Shown here one piece after another: positions 47,961 through 60,200 of a stretch of 64,000 nt of DNA. Location of the stretch: the NCBI GenBank assembly GCA_033980235.1, contig CM067079.1:25934658-25998657 (forward strand), in the 5' to 3' direction. Below the pieces are notes generated by a model, which worked only from the letters and a program-made list of their open reading frames with translations, was not told the origin of the DNA and did not search any database. Made by a program: the position numbers and the translations under genes. This DNA is from Diadema setosum. Taxonomy: Eukaryota; Echinodermata; Echinoidea; Diadematoida; Diadematidae. Position 1 is the first letter of the stretch. Every line of letters starts with the position of its first letter.

Positions 47961-48599
47961 ATCAAAGAGAGAGAGAGAGAGAAGTGAAATCTTTAATTAC
48001 ACCTATATACCTTCCCACAAGGAGAAATGCCACCGTCTACAACCAAAGAGCGACTGGTCATTAATCTTTATAAGCCGTGATGAAATTTGTGTCGTTACCG
48101 CGCTACTCTGTGATAATGGGCAATTTTGAAATTTCATCGTACTTAATATATCCTTCCCATCACAGAAACATGTGATATAAGCTGGAGATATATCTACGAC
48201 TGCCGAGTACTAGTGGATTAGTAGAAACAGGAACACAATGAAACGACATCTGCGTCAAAAGAAACAAGGGGTCGCATAGGGAGCATATTGAGTTTTTGGA
48301 GTCATGTTTATAACTATCATTATAGATATTACTCTTGTTTGACACGTACTTGACACGCTACTGACAATGATGAATTATGATATATTACGAATCACTTAGA
48401 AAGCAAGATGAACTTGCAGGATGAACTAATGTCACTATGGCGTTTGGTATGCCTCCTGATCGGTCTATAGTACGTCTTAACAACGTGTGATGACAGTTTA
48501 ACATAATTGGCAAAATATTACAATGACATGTTTGTCACATATGTTTTGAATATTCCCTGGATGAATGGCTATTGATTATTTCCTAACAGAACATGTATT

Positions 48600-49250
48600 T
48601 AGCACTTTCAATTGACCTTTGACCTTTTGACTTTTGACTTTTTGGCAAAATAACTTCCCCGAGAATGTATGTTTCGTTATACATGTACACACTAAGCTTC
48701 AAGAAAAACCCTGCAGACATTGCATAAGTATGAGGTAAAAAGTAAGGTATCAACCTTGCCACTTGATCCCTGACCTTTGCCCCCATAAAGTCCCTAGATA
48801 ATCACTGCCAGTCAGTACATGCATACGTATTAACTTTCCTAAAAATACCCTGAACCATTTCCGAGATATGGAGAAAAATATGAAAAATCAACATTTTCAC
48901 TTAACATTTGACCTTTGACCTCATGACCCAAAACTCTGTCTAGAGAATCTTTTCTTGGTATGATAGTACATGTACAAACTAAGTTTCAAGAAAATACCTT
49001 CAGTCACTGCTTAGATATGGGGGAAATAGTAAAATTTTAAAATTGACCTTGACCTTTGAACTTTGACCTTGAGCATGTGCACCCCATAGGCACAACTTCG
49101 CCCACTAATACATATACATGCAAAGTTTCTTTAGGATACCTCAAACGGTTTTTTTTAGTTACGCAGTCCACTATGATTACGGACTGACGGGAGGACCAAA
49201 GGGCGAAAAACCCGAAAAACCCGAAAAACCCGAAAGCCTGCGGAGACGCT
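48600..49250. repeat. Dispersed repeat with TGACCTTTGACCT units
   Basis: Three to four diverged units of about 140-190 bp each carry TTGACCTTTGACCT, then ACATGTACA..AACTAAG.TTC and CC..GAGATATGG. The end is ACGGACTGACGGGAGGAC, followed by three 9 bp CCCGAAAAA units (49203-49230). Non-coding. Confidence 0.65.
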
Positions 49251-50167
49251 TCGTGGCGGATGCATTTTAAAAGAGAGAGAAAACCTTTCAACATAGTAGT
49301 GGACTGAATACTCAGTATGATTTGTATGATTTGTAGCATTCATTGATTTATATGGGGAAATCCCATAATAATTAAGTTGCTTCGACTTGAAGTCATACGA
49401 TAAGAGTAAGAGTCTGTATGTGAAAAAAAAAAACTGGAAGAAAATAGATTCGTAGAAGGAAAGATTGTACCGGTTTATTGTAGGCTTAATATTATGTTTA
49501 CAAGAAAGAATAGATTGTAACATCTTATTGGATCCGACGCGACGTTTCCAAATGTTGAATTAAAAATATTGATTAAACCTTATAATTATGTTTTGAGGAC
49601 TAAAAACTTTGATTATGTTCTGTTATTATTCATGATATTGCAGAGACTTAATTTGAACTGAATTTATTTTCCCTCTGTTAAGTTTGCTCATACAGTTTTA
49701 TCCCTTCCCATGCCATCCACCATGGCACACCTCTTTCACAATATGGTACACTCCACTCTCCTTCTATACCTACCAAGGCACATCTCCATGTCCTACCAGT
49801 AACTGAGCTATTGTTTGAATTTCCCTCCCTTTCTCCTGACTGGTTTTCTCTGTAATGAATATTTATCTGTCCAACCATCCCTGTTACGAATTTACATAGG
49901 AGTCATGAATAGTAATTCACCCTCTGTTGAGATCCTGTGATGAGCCTCTTGAATATTCAGATCCTTCGGTGACCTATTTGTGTACAATGAATATTTATTG
50001 AATGGCAAATGCCTGGATAAGATATACACTAAAATTGCTGGGAAGGACAGTTCGCCAGCAGATCTCGTACAAGCAAGACCGTGTGTCAGCTGCCTCCTAC
50101 TACCACCAAGTTGTACTGCCTCTAAGAATGTAATACCTCCAAATATTCCCATACTGACGGATTATTT
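49251..50167. other. Non-coding region
   Basis: AT-rich, no gene recognised. May include the degraded upstream part of the LINE at 50168. Confidence 0.35.
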
Positions 50168-50737
50168 GTGGAGAATAAGGTTTTGAAAGTAAGGGATTTG
50201 TATTATTACCTTGGTCAATTTATGTACAGTTTGTGTAATAATTCACTTCCTCTAGTTTTTGAAAATATGTTTAATAAGAATAAAAATATTCATAAATACC
50301 CCACTCGTCAAACAGATGAGTATCATTTGCCCCTTACCCGAACTCTATTTACAAAATCCACGTTTATTTACAGTGGCCCCAAATTTTGGAATTCCCTTGG
50401 GAAAAAATATAAAAGATTCCATTAGTTTGAAATCATTCTCTAATAATTTAAAGAAATATTTGATTAGCTCATATGTACCCCATGATTAGTTTGACTGTTT
50501 GGAATTGTTGTTCTTTTTTCTTCACCCTGCATCGAGAATGCTGACCTGCCCTTCGCTCTCTCTACTCCCCCCTCTCTCTCTTTCCCTACTCTCTTCTGTG
50601 TGTGCACAATGTATGGGGATGCAAGCACGTGTGTGTACGTGCGTGTGTGTGCGTATGTGTATGTGTGTACGTGCGTGTGTGTGCGTAAGTGTGTGTGTGT
50701 GTGTGTGTGTGTATGTGCTTGTGTGTGTGTGTGTGTA

Positions 50738-50783
<46 letters not shown>

Positions 50784-51125
50784 CATGTGAAAGCGTATAC
50801 TTCATGTAACCATCCGATTCGATTGAATGAAAACTGTATACTTTCAATGATTAGCTTGTACGGTACATGTATCGTTGTATTGTGTTATAAAGTCATATAT
50901 AATTGATGTATTGTAGTAATGTAACGTAAGTGAGGGGACTGCAATCTGCAAGTTCGCTTTTTAGCAGCCCCTCAATTTTCATTTCCATGAAGTTCTTTTA
51001 AGAACCAATGTGTATTATTATGTTCCAATATGTAATCATGTCAAAGTGTATTACCTGTGTTTGATTGGAAATGAAAAAAAAAAAAAAACATGCATGTGAA
51101 CATGCATGTGTGAAATGAAATGAAA
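50168..51125 (+). mobile_element. 3' end of a CR1/L2-like LINE
   Basis: Residues KYPTRQTDEYHLPLTRT and SGPKFWNSLGK (50290-50410) form the conserved C-terminal block of LINE ORF2. A frameshift follows; the next frame gives SFSNNLKKYLISSY to 50489. The 3' UTR has GGGGACTGCAATCTGC and GCAGCCCCTC, then an A run and TGAAA units near 51107-51125. A GT-rich microsatellite (50625-50790) lies in the UTR. Confidence 0.7.
50625..50790. repeat. GT/GTAT-rich microsatellite
   Basis: About 165 bp of GTGT, GTAT and GTGCGT units. ORFs on both strands here are artefacts. Confidence 0.95.
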
Positions 51126-51246
51126 GAATATGAGAGCGAACCCGGAGCCCTACAATATTTATTTGATGTTTATCTATGGTACTTTAAGTGAAGAACAAAT
51201 GAACTTGTGAGCTGTCCAGCACATTAAGAAAAAATGCCAGTCTTCT

Positions 51247-54200
51247 CTATTCTTCCTGTGGATAATTATTATAGGGACGCATTCCGAACACCAAATCCCT
51301 TTTTTTAAGACGATAATAAATCGAAAGATGTTGTGAAGCGTCAGTCAAGTCAGTCGGGTGAGACGTTCTGATGCATTGGATTGTGCCATTCACGATTGAG
51401 ATCAGCGTTGGATTTCCACATAGCTCGGAATAGGCGGAAAGCATGTGAATTCGTCCGCGGTAAAACACCAAACCATAGGGCCAAATGTTGCGCACAGTAT
51501 AGAAAATGCGAGGGGACGTGGTTCCGTCCATCTGCGCGCGCATGATTTTCAACGTTCCACCGTCTATTGAGTGAAAGAACCAATACATCTGACGCCCTAT
51601 ACGGAAGAAAGAATATGAATAGTTTTATTTTGTCATAGGGGAAAGGTATATAAACGTTTTATCTGATAAATAAAGTAAAATGCTATACGTAAATTGCGTA
51701 CTCATTCATTTTCATTACGGTAATTTATGTAGACAAAAACCCTAAAATGTAAGCATTTGTATACATTGTGTAAACATAGATCACTATCTGCGGATGTGTG
51801 TGTGTGTCTGTGTTTGCATGTTTGTGTGAATCTGTGTGTTTCTGAAGTATTACATGTACCAACAAATTATGTGTTACACAAAGGACGAGGTGACTCGCTT
51901 TTTATCGACTATTAATTCTGATGAAATGTTTCAATCAAGAGTCAATATTGGTTACTGTAGGTTTTCCCGCCAAATTTTATCAGATTTGCATTCGATTTTA
52001 GCGATGAGGTCATGCAAGTTCGAGTGTATTTGAATGATCACCGAGGTCGATATTCAGAAAGGTAACTAGTTCAATCAATTTAATTTTATCAGGATGCGAT
52101 TTCATGAGTTTCTCACATAAGGGTGTAAAAGGGCATTCAAATTAAAAATGCAAGCTAAACGCATTCAAATTCAAATCGTTTTTGCTTTTATTCTTTGTAG
52201 TTATTCAGTTGTTTAAAAATGCAAACTTAGTACCTTCAAATGTGATTTTTTACTCATACTAGCTAATAACTCGCAATACCCCACTTTCAAACACATACAT
52301 TTTCATTTTATTCATACATGATTTTACAGCCGCTGCTACACTACAGAGTATGCCTGAACATCTCAAATACAGACAGAATTAGTGAAAGAAGCATGACCTT
52401 GACAACCAGCAAAATTGGCGATATAACCCTTTGGTGAAACAGGTCTATATACGGCTGATCCGATTGCAGCAACTTATGATATGGAAGCGGGGAACTAAGG
52501 GATGGAATCAAAATGGATCAATATGGATTTGGCCGGACTTATAGGACCCCTAATTCTGGGATATAGCTATTTCCTAAATGTTACATCCATACTGTTTTGG
52601 ATGAATTGAAAGTGACAGAAAGGTCGACAGGAAAGACATATGAAGAGTTTGTTTGCAAAAACTGATAAGTCCATTTTTGAAGATTTTGAAGTACGGTCTG
52701 TTACGACCAAAATCACTCTGAGAATGATCGCACAAAAGAAACCATCAACTAATGTTCAGGCGGTTTATTAACAGTGATATTGTGGGTACAGACTCGTAAT
52801 CGGTTTTCACGTCAGTACAATAACGATCAATACAAACAATTACAAATCGGTAATAGAATCACTTACGTGCATTACAGTCCAAAATTTGAAAGCAAGTAAC
52901 CCTTTGACAGTGTCCAGATACGATGTTCGATGCACAGATGAATAATCCGCGATGCACCGATGAATGATACCTCAGACGTAAATCCAGAGGCGCAGGTTGT
53001 GATAATCCTCGTTATTAATCCGGGGTAAAATCCACAATGTATGTCCACGGCGAAACGTGCAAAATCCAAAAGTTATGACGACCACGTCCAGTTGATGCGT
53101 TGAATGATGATTCACTTTATAATGTCCAGCAAGGAATCCAGCCCGTCACAGCTTTGCCGTAATAATGTCCGTTGACACTAAAATATGGAGTCTATCTCCA
53201 ACGTAGGCAAATTAATTCTCTGCAGGCAAAATGTCTTCCAGGCCTTATCTCCACAAACACAGGTTGTATAGCAGGTCAGCAGGTAACACAGGACTGACTA
53301 TAACAAGTCGCTTCAGAGCCAGAAGTGACGTAACTCTCAGAGCAGAGGTGTTGGGTACTCTGCCTACCTCAGAATTTCTCCTGCTTATATACTATCCATT
53401 CACCCCTTTCTAGTACATTCTGTAATTTTCTCCAACCTGGGGCCACATACCTGAACATACTAGCAAGTCCAAATTCCAGGAATCCTGGATGACTCACTGC
53501 CTAATATGTGCATAACATCATTGCCAAAATTAACTACCAATCACATTGGGCTACAGGGGCAGTGTCTCACTCAGCCAGCACTTCCTAGAATTTTCTGGAA
53601 TGGGTTAAATCATTCTAGATTGAGTGAGCTATAATGTATTTCTTGTCACATGCATACATGTACTGCAGCTACATTATATACCACATAGAAAATTCTCCAC
53701 TGATCTGGTGAGCCTGTATGTACTATATCTATATCATATAGAATGTTCTCCATTAATCTGGTCACCTTGTGTACATACACATTAAACAACCATGCATACA
53801 GCCTTGATACATGTACATAACTACTTGTGTGTACATTTGTGACACCATCCCCCATGGGAAAAAGAAAGCCTTGCCGTAGCAAGGGTTTCTTTTACCTTCA
53901 CAATTTCTCATTGTTATTTACAACGAATGTGAGGTACAATCCAAATCAAGCAACAACAATCACATACTATCACATGCCTTTTGAATAGCTGCATTAATTC
54001 CATGTTCTCTTTTCATGGATACCATTTACATTGATATTGCTTGTATTCTTGAAGCTTATACAATCATGTCAAACTGTTTTGCATACATTAATGGATATGC
54101 TAAACACATACACTGTAAGTGATATGCGGTGAAAACTTTTCACCCTTAACTTCTACTGTGCTATCCACTATCTATGTAACACCAACTGACTTTGTGTCAT

Positions 54201-57200
54201 AGCACTCTTTCAACATATTGACATGACACATTCTCTGATCTGTGCTCCTGTCTGGCGTACTGATCACATAGTTCACATCATTGAGTTTCTTTTTGACACA
54301 GTATGGGCCACTGAACTTGGCTTTCAGTGGTTCACCTTGTATGGGCAGCAGTACAAGAACTTTGTCACCTGGTTTGAAGGTTCGAGCTTTGGCATTTTTG
54401 TCTGCCTTTCTCTTCATTGAGTCTTGTGACACTTTCAAGTGTTCCCTAGCTACCTCACAAGCCTTTGAAAGCCTTTCACGAAACTTTGACACATAGTCAA
54501 GTAGGTGGACCTCATCATCCTCAATCATGAATTTTTCTTTGATGAGCTTCAGTGGGCCCCTAACTTCATGACCGTACACCAACTCAAATGGGCTGAAACC
54601 CGTCGACTCATTTGGGGAGTCCCTCGTTGCGAACAGCAGGAAAGGGATGCCCTTATCCCAATCCTCGGGATACTCCTCACAAAATGCCCTAATCATTGTC
54701 TTTAGGGTCTGATGGTAGCGCTCCAACGCACCTTGGGATTGGGGATGATAAGCTGACGACTTCAGCTGCTTCACACCCAAACAATACATCACCTCTTGAA
54801 ATATGCCTGACATGAAATTTGACCCTTGGTCAGACTGCACTTCCTTTGGCAACCCATACCTAGTGAAAAACTGCACTAGAGCATCTACCACAGTCTTAGC
54901 AGTGATATTTCGCAACGGAATAGCCTCTGGAAACCGTGTAGACATATCCATGATTGTCAAGAGGTACTTATGACCCGACCTAGTCCTAGGCAAAGGTCCA
55001 ACACAGTCGACTAGAACCCGACTGAATGGTTCTTCAAACGCAGGTATCGGAATCAATGGCGCCGGCTTCACTGAATGCTGTGGTTTACCAGCCACCTGAC
55101 ATGTGTGACAAGTCTTGCAAAACTCAGCCACATCCACATTCAACCCTGGCCAATAGAAATGCCTCATGATCCGATCCTTTGTCTTTCTGACGCCTAAATG
55201 GCCGCCAACAGGTAACTCGTGAGCAATCCTCAAGATCTCACCGCGGTAACTTGGAGGGACAACAACTTGACGGACCACCGTCCAATCCTCATCAGCTGGC
55301 CTATGGGGAGGTCTCCACTTTCTCATCAAAATGCCATCTTTGACATAATAGCACTCAGGGACCTTTTCAGCCTCAGCCTCAGAACACGCCGTCTGAGACA
55401 AGCCTTTCAACTCAGAGTCTGCCTGCTGTGCTTCAACCAAGGAAGACTTGCTAAACAGCCCATCACTGTTAGCCTCGGAGCCTAATACAGCAACCCCATC
55501 ATTCAAATCCTTGAAAAAGGTTTCTGCCAACCAAACACCGGAATTCTCCTCCACATCAACAGAATCCGCATCATCTTGAACAGCTCTACGAGCCTGAGAC
55601 CTAGTCACAACACAATCTGGGAAAATCCCAGGAAACTCCTCCTGCAACTGCTCAGTTTCAGCAACCACCACTGGTTTATCTGAAACAACTGGAGACGCAA
55701 CCACCTTGTCCCCAGCCAAGTCATTCCCCAACAGGAAGTCAATGCCTGCCATGGGCAACTCAGGAACAACTCCAACAGTAACAGGACCAGAAACTAGGTC
55801 ACACTTCAAATCCACTCTATACAGTGGTACTGACATATAACTGCCATCAACAGTCTGAATCAAGACTTTTGCATTCACTGCACTATCTGGTGGAAAAGTC
55901 ATACCACCATCCACCATCAACGACTGAGAGGCCCCCGTATCCCGCAGGATGACTACTGGTTTACCTGCCTCACCAGAAGTACATGGGGTCACCTCACCAT
56001 CAAACAAAAAGCTACGATAGCTCTCATCCACCTGCTTCAGCCTATCTTTGAATTTGGGAGATCGACTTTCAATGGCCTGTGTTTCACTGAACGGGACACT
56101 ATTTTCGGGTAGGACACTTTTTGACATGACAAATCCCATGTCCTTCTTTGTTTTGTTTTGCAACTTCCAACACTGTGACTTTACATGCCCTGTCTTGTTA
56201 CAATGAAAACATTTGATGACATTTGCACTTGTACTGGACCCTTTGTCAGATTGAGGCTTTGGTGCCGATGAAGTTTCAGAACTCGTGCCTTTTTCAGGAC
56301 CAGCATTCTTTGGATTGCTCGACTGATTTTTGTCTCTTTTATTTCCAGAGAAATTCCTGAAAGGTGGTCTGTTGTCATTTCTGTGGGTCAGCTCATACTC
56401 ATCAGCCATCAAGGCTGCTTTATGCAAACTTGTCACTTTGTGATCATCCAAATGTGACCTCACACTGAAAGCAACACTCTTTTTGAATTCTTCCAAGAGA
56501 ACAACCTCACGTAGGTTATCAAAATCCTGATCCACTTTCAGGGACCTGTACCACCTATCGAACATCATTTCTTTTTCACGAGCAAACTCAACATGTGTCT
56601 GGCCTGGTTTGCGGTACGAATTTCTGAACTTGTGTCTGTACGCCTCTGGCACCAACTCATAAGCATTCAACACTGCCTTCTTGACTGTAGCATAGTCACG
56701 TGATTGCTCTTTTGAGAGAGATGAGTACACATCGGCTGCTTTGCCGACAAACACACTTTGAAGGAGCATGGGCCAAAATTCCTGTGGCCAGTTCAAACTG
56801 TCAGCCACCTTCTCAAATGACACAAAATATGCATCAACTCTGTTTTCTTCAAACTTTGGCACCAATCGAATGTTTTTGGCCAAATCAAATTCAGGGGGAG
56901 CCCTTTCACGATTGTCAACAGTATGTGCATGAGTCAATTCCATCTCACGCAATTTCACTTGTTGCTCCACTTCAAATTTCTTAATTTCCAGTTCCTTTTC
57001 TCTCAATTCCATTTCTCTAGCCCTTTGCTCTCTTTCTATTTCTCTTTGTTTTTCCCTTTCCTTCATTTCCAATCTCATCTTCTCTTTCTCTATTTCCAAT
57101 CTCGCAAGCTCAAGCCGTGTTTGATCTGAAATTTGAGCTTGAACTGGAGTGTCAATTTCTTCTTTGAGCTCCATGTGACCAGCTACTAAGTCAAGAATCT

Positions 57201-60200
57201 CTGCCTTTCTTACACCTTGTGGAACATCTACATTCAAATGCTGTGCAATGGCAGTCAAATCACATTTGCGTAACCTTTGCAAATCTTTGAGGGACAAATC
57301 TGTCCTCTGAACAAATGCCTGAACATCCATTGTACTGATTGACATTGTCACAATGTATGACACACAGTATACAATTGAACAATCAACTCACTGGTATTTT
57401 GTCTGTACCAATATTCTGGATTCCGGAACGTTCCAAATTCTAAATTTTGGCTTTAAATTCACTTCTCGGACACAAGCCCCCAATTTTGTTACGACCAAAA
57501 TCACTCTGAGAATGATCGCACAAAAGAAACCATCAACTAATGTTCAGGCGGTTTATTAACAGTGATATTGTGGGTACAGACTCGTAATCGGTTTTCACGT
57601 CAGTACAATAACGATCAATACAAACAATTACAAATCGGTAATAGAATCACTTACGTGCATTACAGTCCAAAATTTGAAAGCAAGTAACCCTTTGACAGTG
57701 TCCAGATACGATGTTCGATGCACAGATGAATAATCCGCGATGCACCGATGAATGATACCTCAGACGTAAATCCAGAGGCGCAGGTTGTGATAATCCTCGT
57801 TATTAATCCGGGGTAAAATCCACAATGTATGTCCACGGCGAAACGTGCAAAATCCAAAAGTTATGACGACCACGTCCAGTTGATGCGTTGAATGATGATT
57901 CACTTTATAATGTCCAGCAAGGAATCCAGCCCGTCACAGCTTTGCCGTAATAATGTCCGTTGACACTAAAATATGGAGTCTATCTCCAACGTAGGCAAAT
58001 TAATTCTCTGCAGGCAAAATGTCTTCCAGGCCTTATCTCCACAAACACAGGTTGTATAGCAGGTCAGCAGGTAACACAGGACTGACTATAACAAGTCGCT
58101 TCAGAGCCAGAAGTGACGTAACTCTCAGAGCAGAGGTGTTGGGTACTCTGCCTACCTCAGAATTTCTCCTGCTTATATACTATCCATTCACCCCTTTCTA
58201 GTACATTCTGTAATTTTCTCCAACCTGGGGCCACATACCTGAACATACTAGCAAGTCCAAATTCCAGGAATCCTGGATGACTCACTGCCTAATATGTGCA
58301 TAACATCATTGCCAAAATTAACTACCAATCACATTGGGCTACAGGGGCAGTGTCTCACTCAGCCAGCACTTCCTAGAATTTTCTGGAATGGGTTAAATCA
58401 TTCTAGATTGAGTGAGCTATAATGTATTTCTTGTCACATGCATACATGTACTGCAGCTACATTATATACCACATAGAAAATTCTCCACTGATCTGGTGAG
58501 CCTGTATGTACTATATCTATATCATATAGAATGTTCTCCATTAATCTGGTCACCTTGTGTACATACACATTAAACAACCATGCATACAGCCTTGATACAT
58601 GTACATAACTACTTGTGTGTACATTTGTGACACGGTCTCTGTCATAAAGTACAAAATAATACCTTTTAAATTATATATTGGTCACTATGTATAAAGGTAT
58701 ATTTTTGAAGTTATGGTCAAAAGAAGCAAAAATTTTCTTATTATTCTCTTTATTTTTCTTGACCTTTAATCGCAAATATCTCCATTTGACAAATATGGAC
58801 TTATCGGTTTTTGCAAACAAACTCTTCATATACATCCATTAAAATTACGATAATTAAATGAGACTTTGAAATGAAAATGAAATTATATCATCCAATCGTA
58901 TGAAAAAAAGGCCAGTAGAAGTTGTGTTATGTTGATGGAATTCGAACCTTCAAAGTGCGAAGTTGTGTTTTTATAAATGAAATCGAAGTGGTATATGGCA
59001 CGAATTTGAACGTCTACCAAGCTTGCATGCCAACCTTGAGTCGTTAAATTGAATGAATTTCTCTCTAAATTGCATGAAATATAATCTAATATGAATGACA
59101 CGAAATGAAATTGAATACTCGAAGAATTAAAATGAAACGTGAGAGAGCACAGCAGTGACCAAAATCATTTGAATATGAACTCCTTTTCATTATTTCGAAT
59201 GCAAATCTGATGAAATTGAGTGGGAAAACCGATAATAGAATACAAAGGCAGGATCGAGGAGCAGATCGATAAGTTGATCTATGGGTCGGCACGTGTGCTC
59301 AAGTACCTGCACGAAACAAGAACAATTCGACTACTGTGTAGTCTACATATCAGCTTAATGTATGTTTCCTCTTTTCATGCAGCCAATTTACCTTTCGAAC
59401 AGTTACTTGGCACTTCATTTATCATCTCACCTTGAACAAAGACAACTTCCAGAAATTCAGTGCGAATTCTGCGCGGGCAGAGGCACAAAGAACATGACAT
59501 TTGCAGCAAGACAGCTTCAAAAGAAGTGTCAAGACCAGAACAGGGACCGATAGACGAACAACAACAGTTACAATTTATGAAGATTCAGACTTGGAGTTCA
59601 CAGCCGGAATATGGCATCCTGTAATAACCTAAACGTTTCGATTCCTTTGACCTTGAGCTTTGATCTATCTCCTGTGTAATTTCAGGCAATTCGACTTATT
59701 CAGTACATAATGATTCATTATCACCGGATATTTCACATGAGTTATCCCTACATAATTTGCATAAATCATTGTATTTTGACAATAGGACGGTGTTCTTTGA
59801 CCTATATACCACAACCAATGTAATGTTCATTAAAAACATTTGCTAATTTATTCGTAAACCTTTAAAGCACCACCTTGAATGGGGACTGGACAGTGTACAG
59901 TGATGTTGGACCTTTATCTTTTAGCTTTTACCAATGCAATTTTAGAAACAACTGCCTACTTATCTTTTTGCCCACTTGCTCAGCAATTCTATACGACATG
60001 CATCGTACTTGGCAAAGAGTTATAAAAACAAAACAAATGAATTTAACATCACCAACTTCAATAAAGTGATGTGGGTGCGACGCACAGACGGACCGACAGA
60101 CAAATATGAATCATATACTTTTTTTTCAGAGTCAATTACAAAGATCAAATAAAAAAGAAGATGAAGAAGAGGTACGAGTTTATCCATTAGTGTGTACAAT

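Larger units (their letters stand above)
45893..48380. repeat. Tandem repeat of about 480 bp unit, interrupted by insertions
   Basis: Block A (CTGCCGAGT...GACGGGATG, with CAATGAAACGACA) is at 45893-46085, 46368-46406 plus 46884-47022, and 48195-48380. Block B (GTGAAGTCTTT...TACACC...CATGTAATAT) is at 46133-46360 and 47967-48185. (AT)n links A to B. The order A-B-A-(B)-A shows about 2.5 tandem units. Units are broken by a MITE at 46407-46883, a MITE at 47068-47488 and about 430 bp of other sequence at 47530-47960. Confidence 0.7.
52699..58632 (-). mobile_element. LTR retroelement copy 2, Gag-PR-IN without RT
   Basis: Complete minus-strand element: LTRs of 1146 bp at 52699-53844 and 57487-58632 with no difference seen by eye, and a perfect 5 bp CGGTC duplication (52694-52698, 58633-58637). 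Same organisation as copy 1, including lack of RT-RH, the hairpin and the primer-binding site. It lies in the last intron of the YWTD gene, in the same orientation, and inside a MITE. The identical LTRs imply a very recent insertion, or gene conversion. Confidence 0.92.
51958..59232. mobile_element. MITE with TAGGTTTTCCC ends, split by LTR copy 2
   Basis: Left TAGGTTTTCCCGCCAAATTT, then ATCAGATTTGCATTCG, is mirrored at the right by CGAATGCAAATCTGATGAAA, then GAGTGGGAAAACC. Inside, TGAAGAGTTTGTTTGCAAAA at 52641 is mirrored near 58806-58829, on the other side of the LTR element. Without the 5.9 kb LTR element it would be about 1.3 kb. Related to 61671-62855. Confidence 0.6.

Noticed and set aside
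59220..59435. Plus ORF MGKPIIEYKGRIEEQIDKL as a gene start
   Set aside because: It begins in the MITE end and runs into the LINE RT fragment; no splice or family support.
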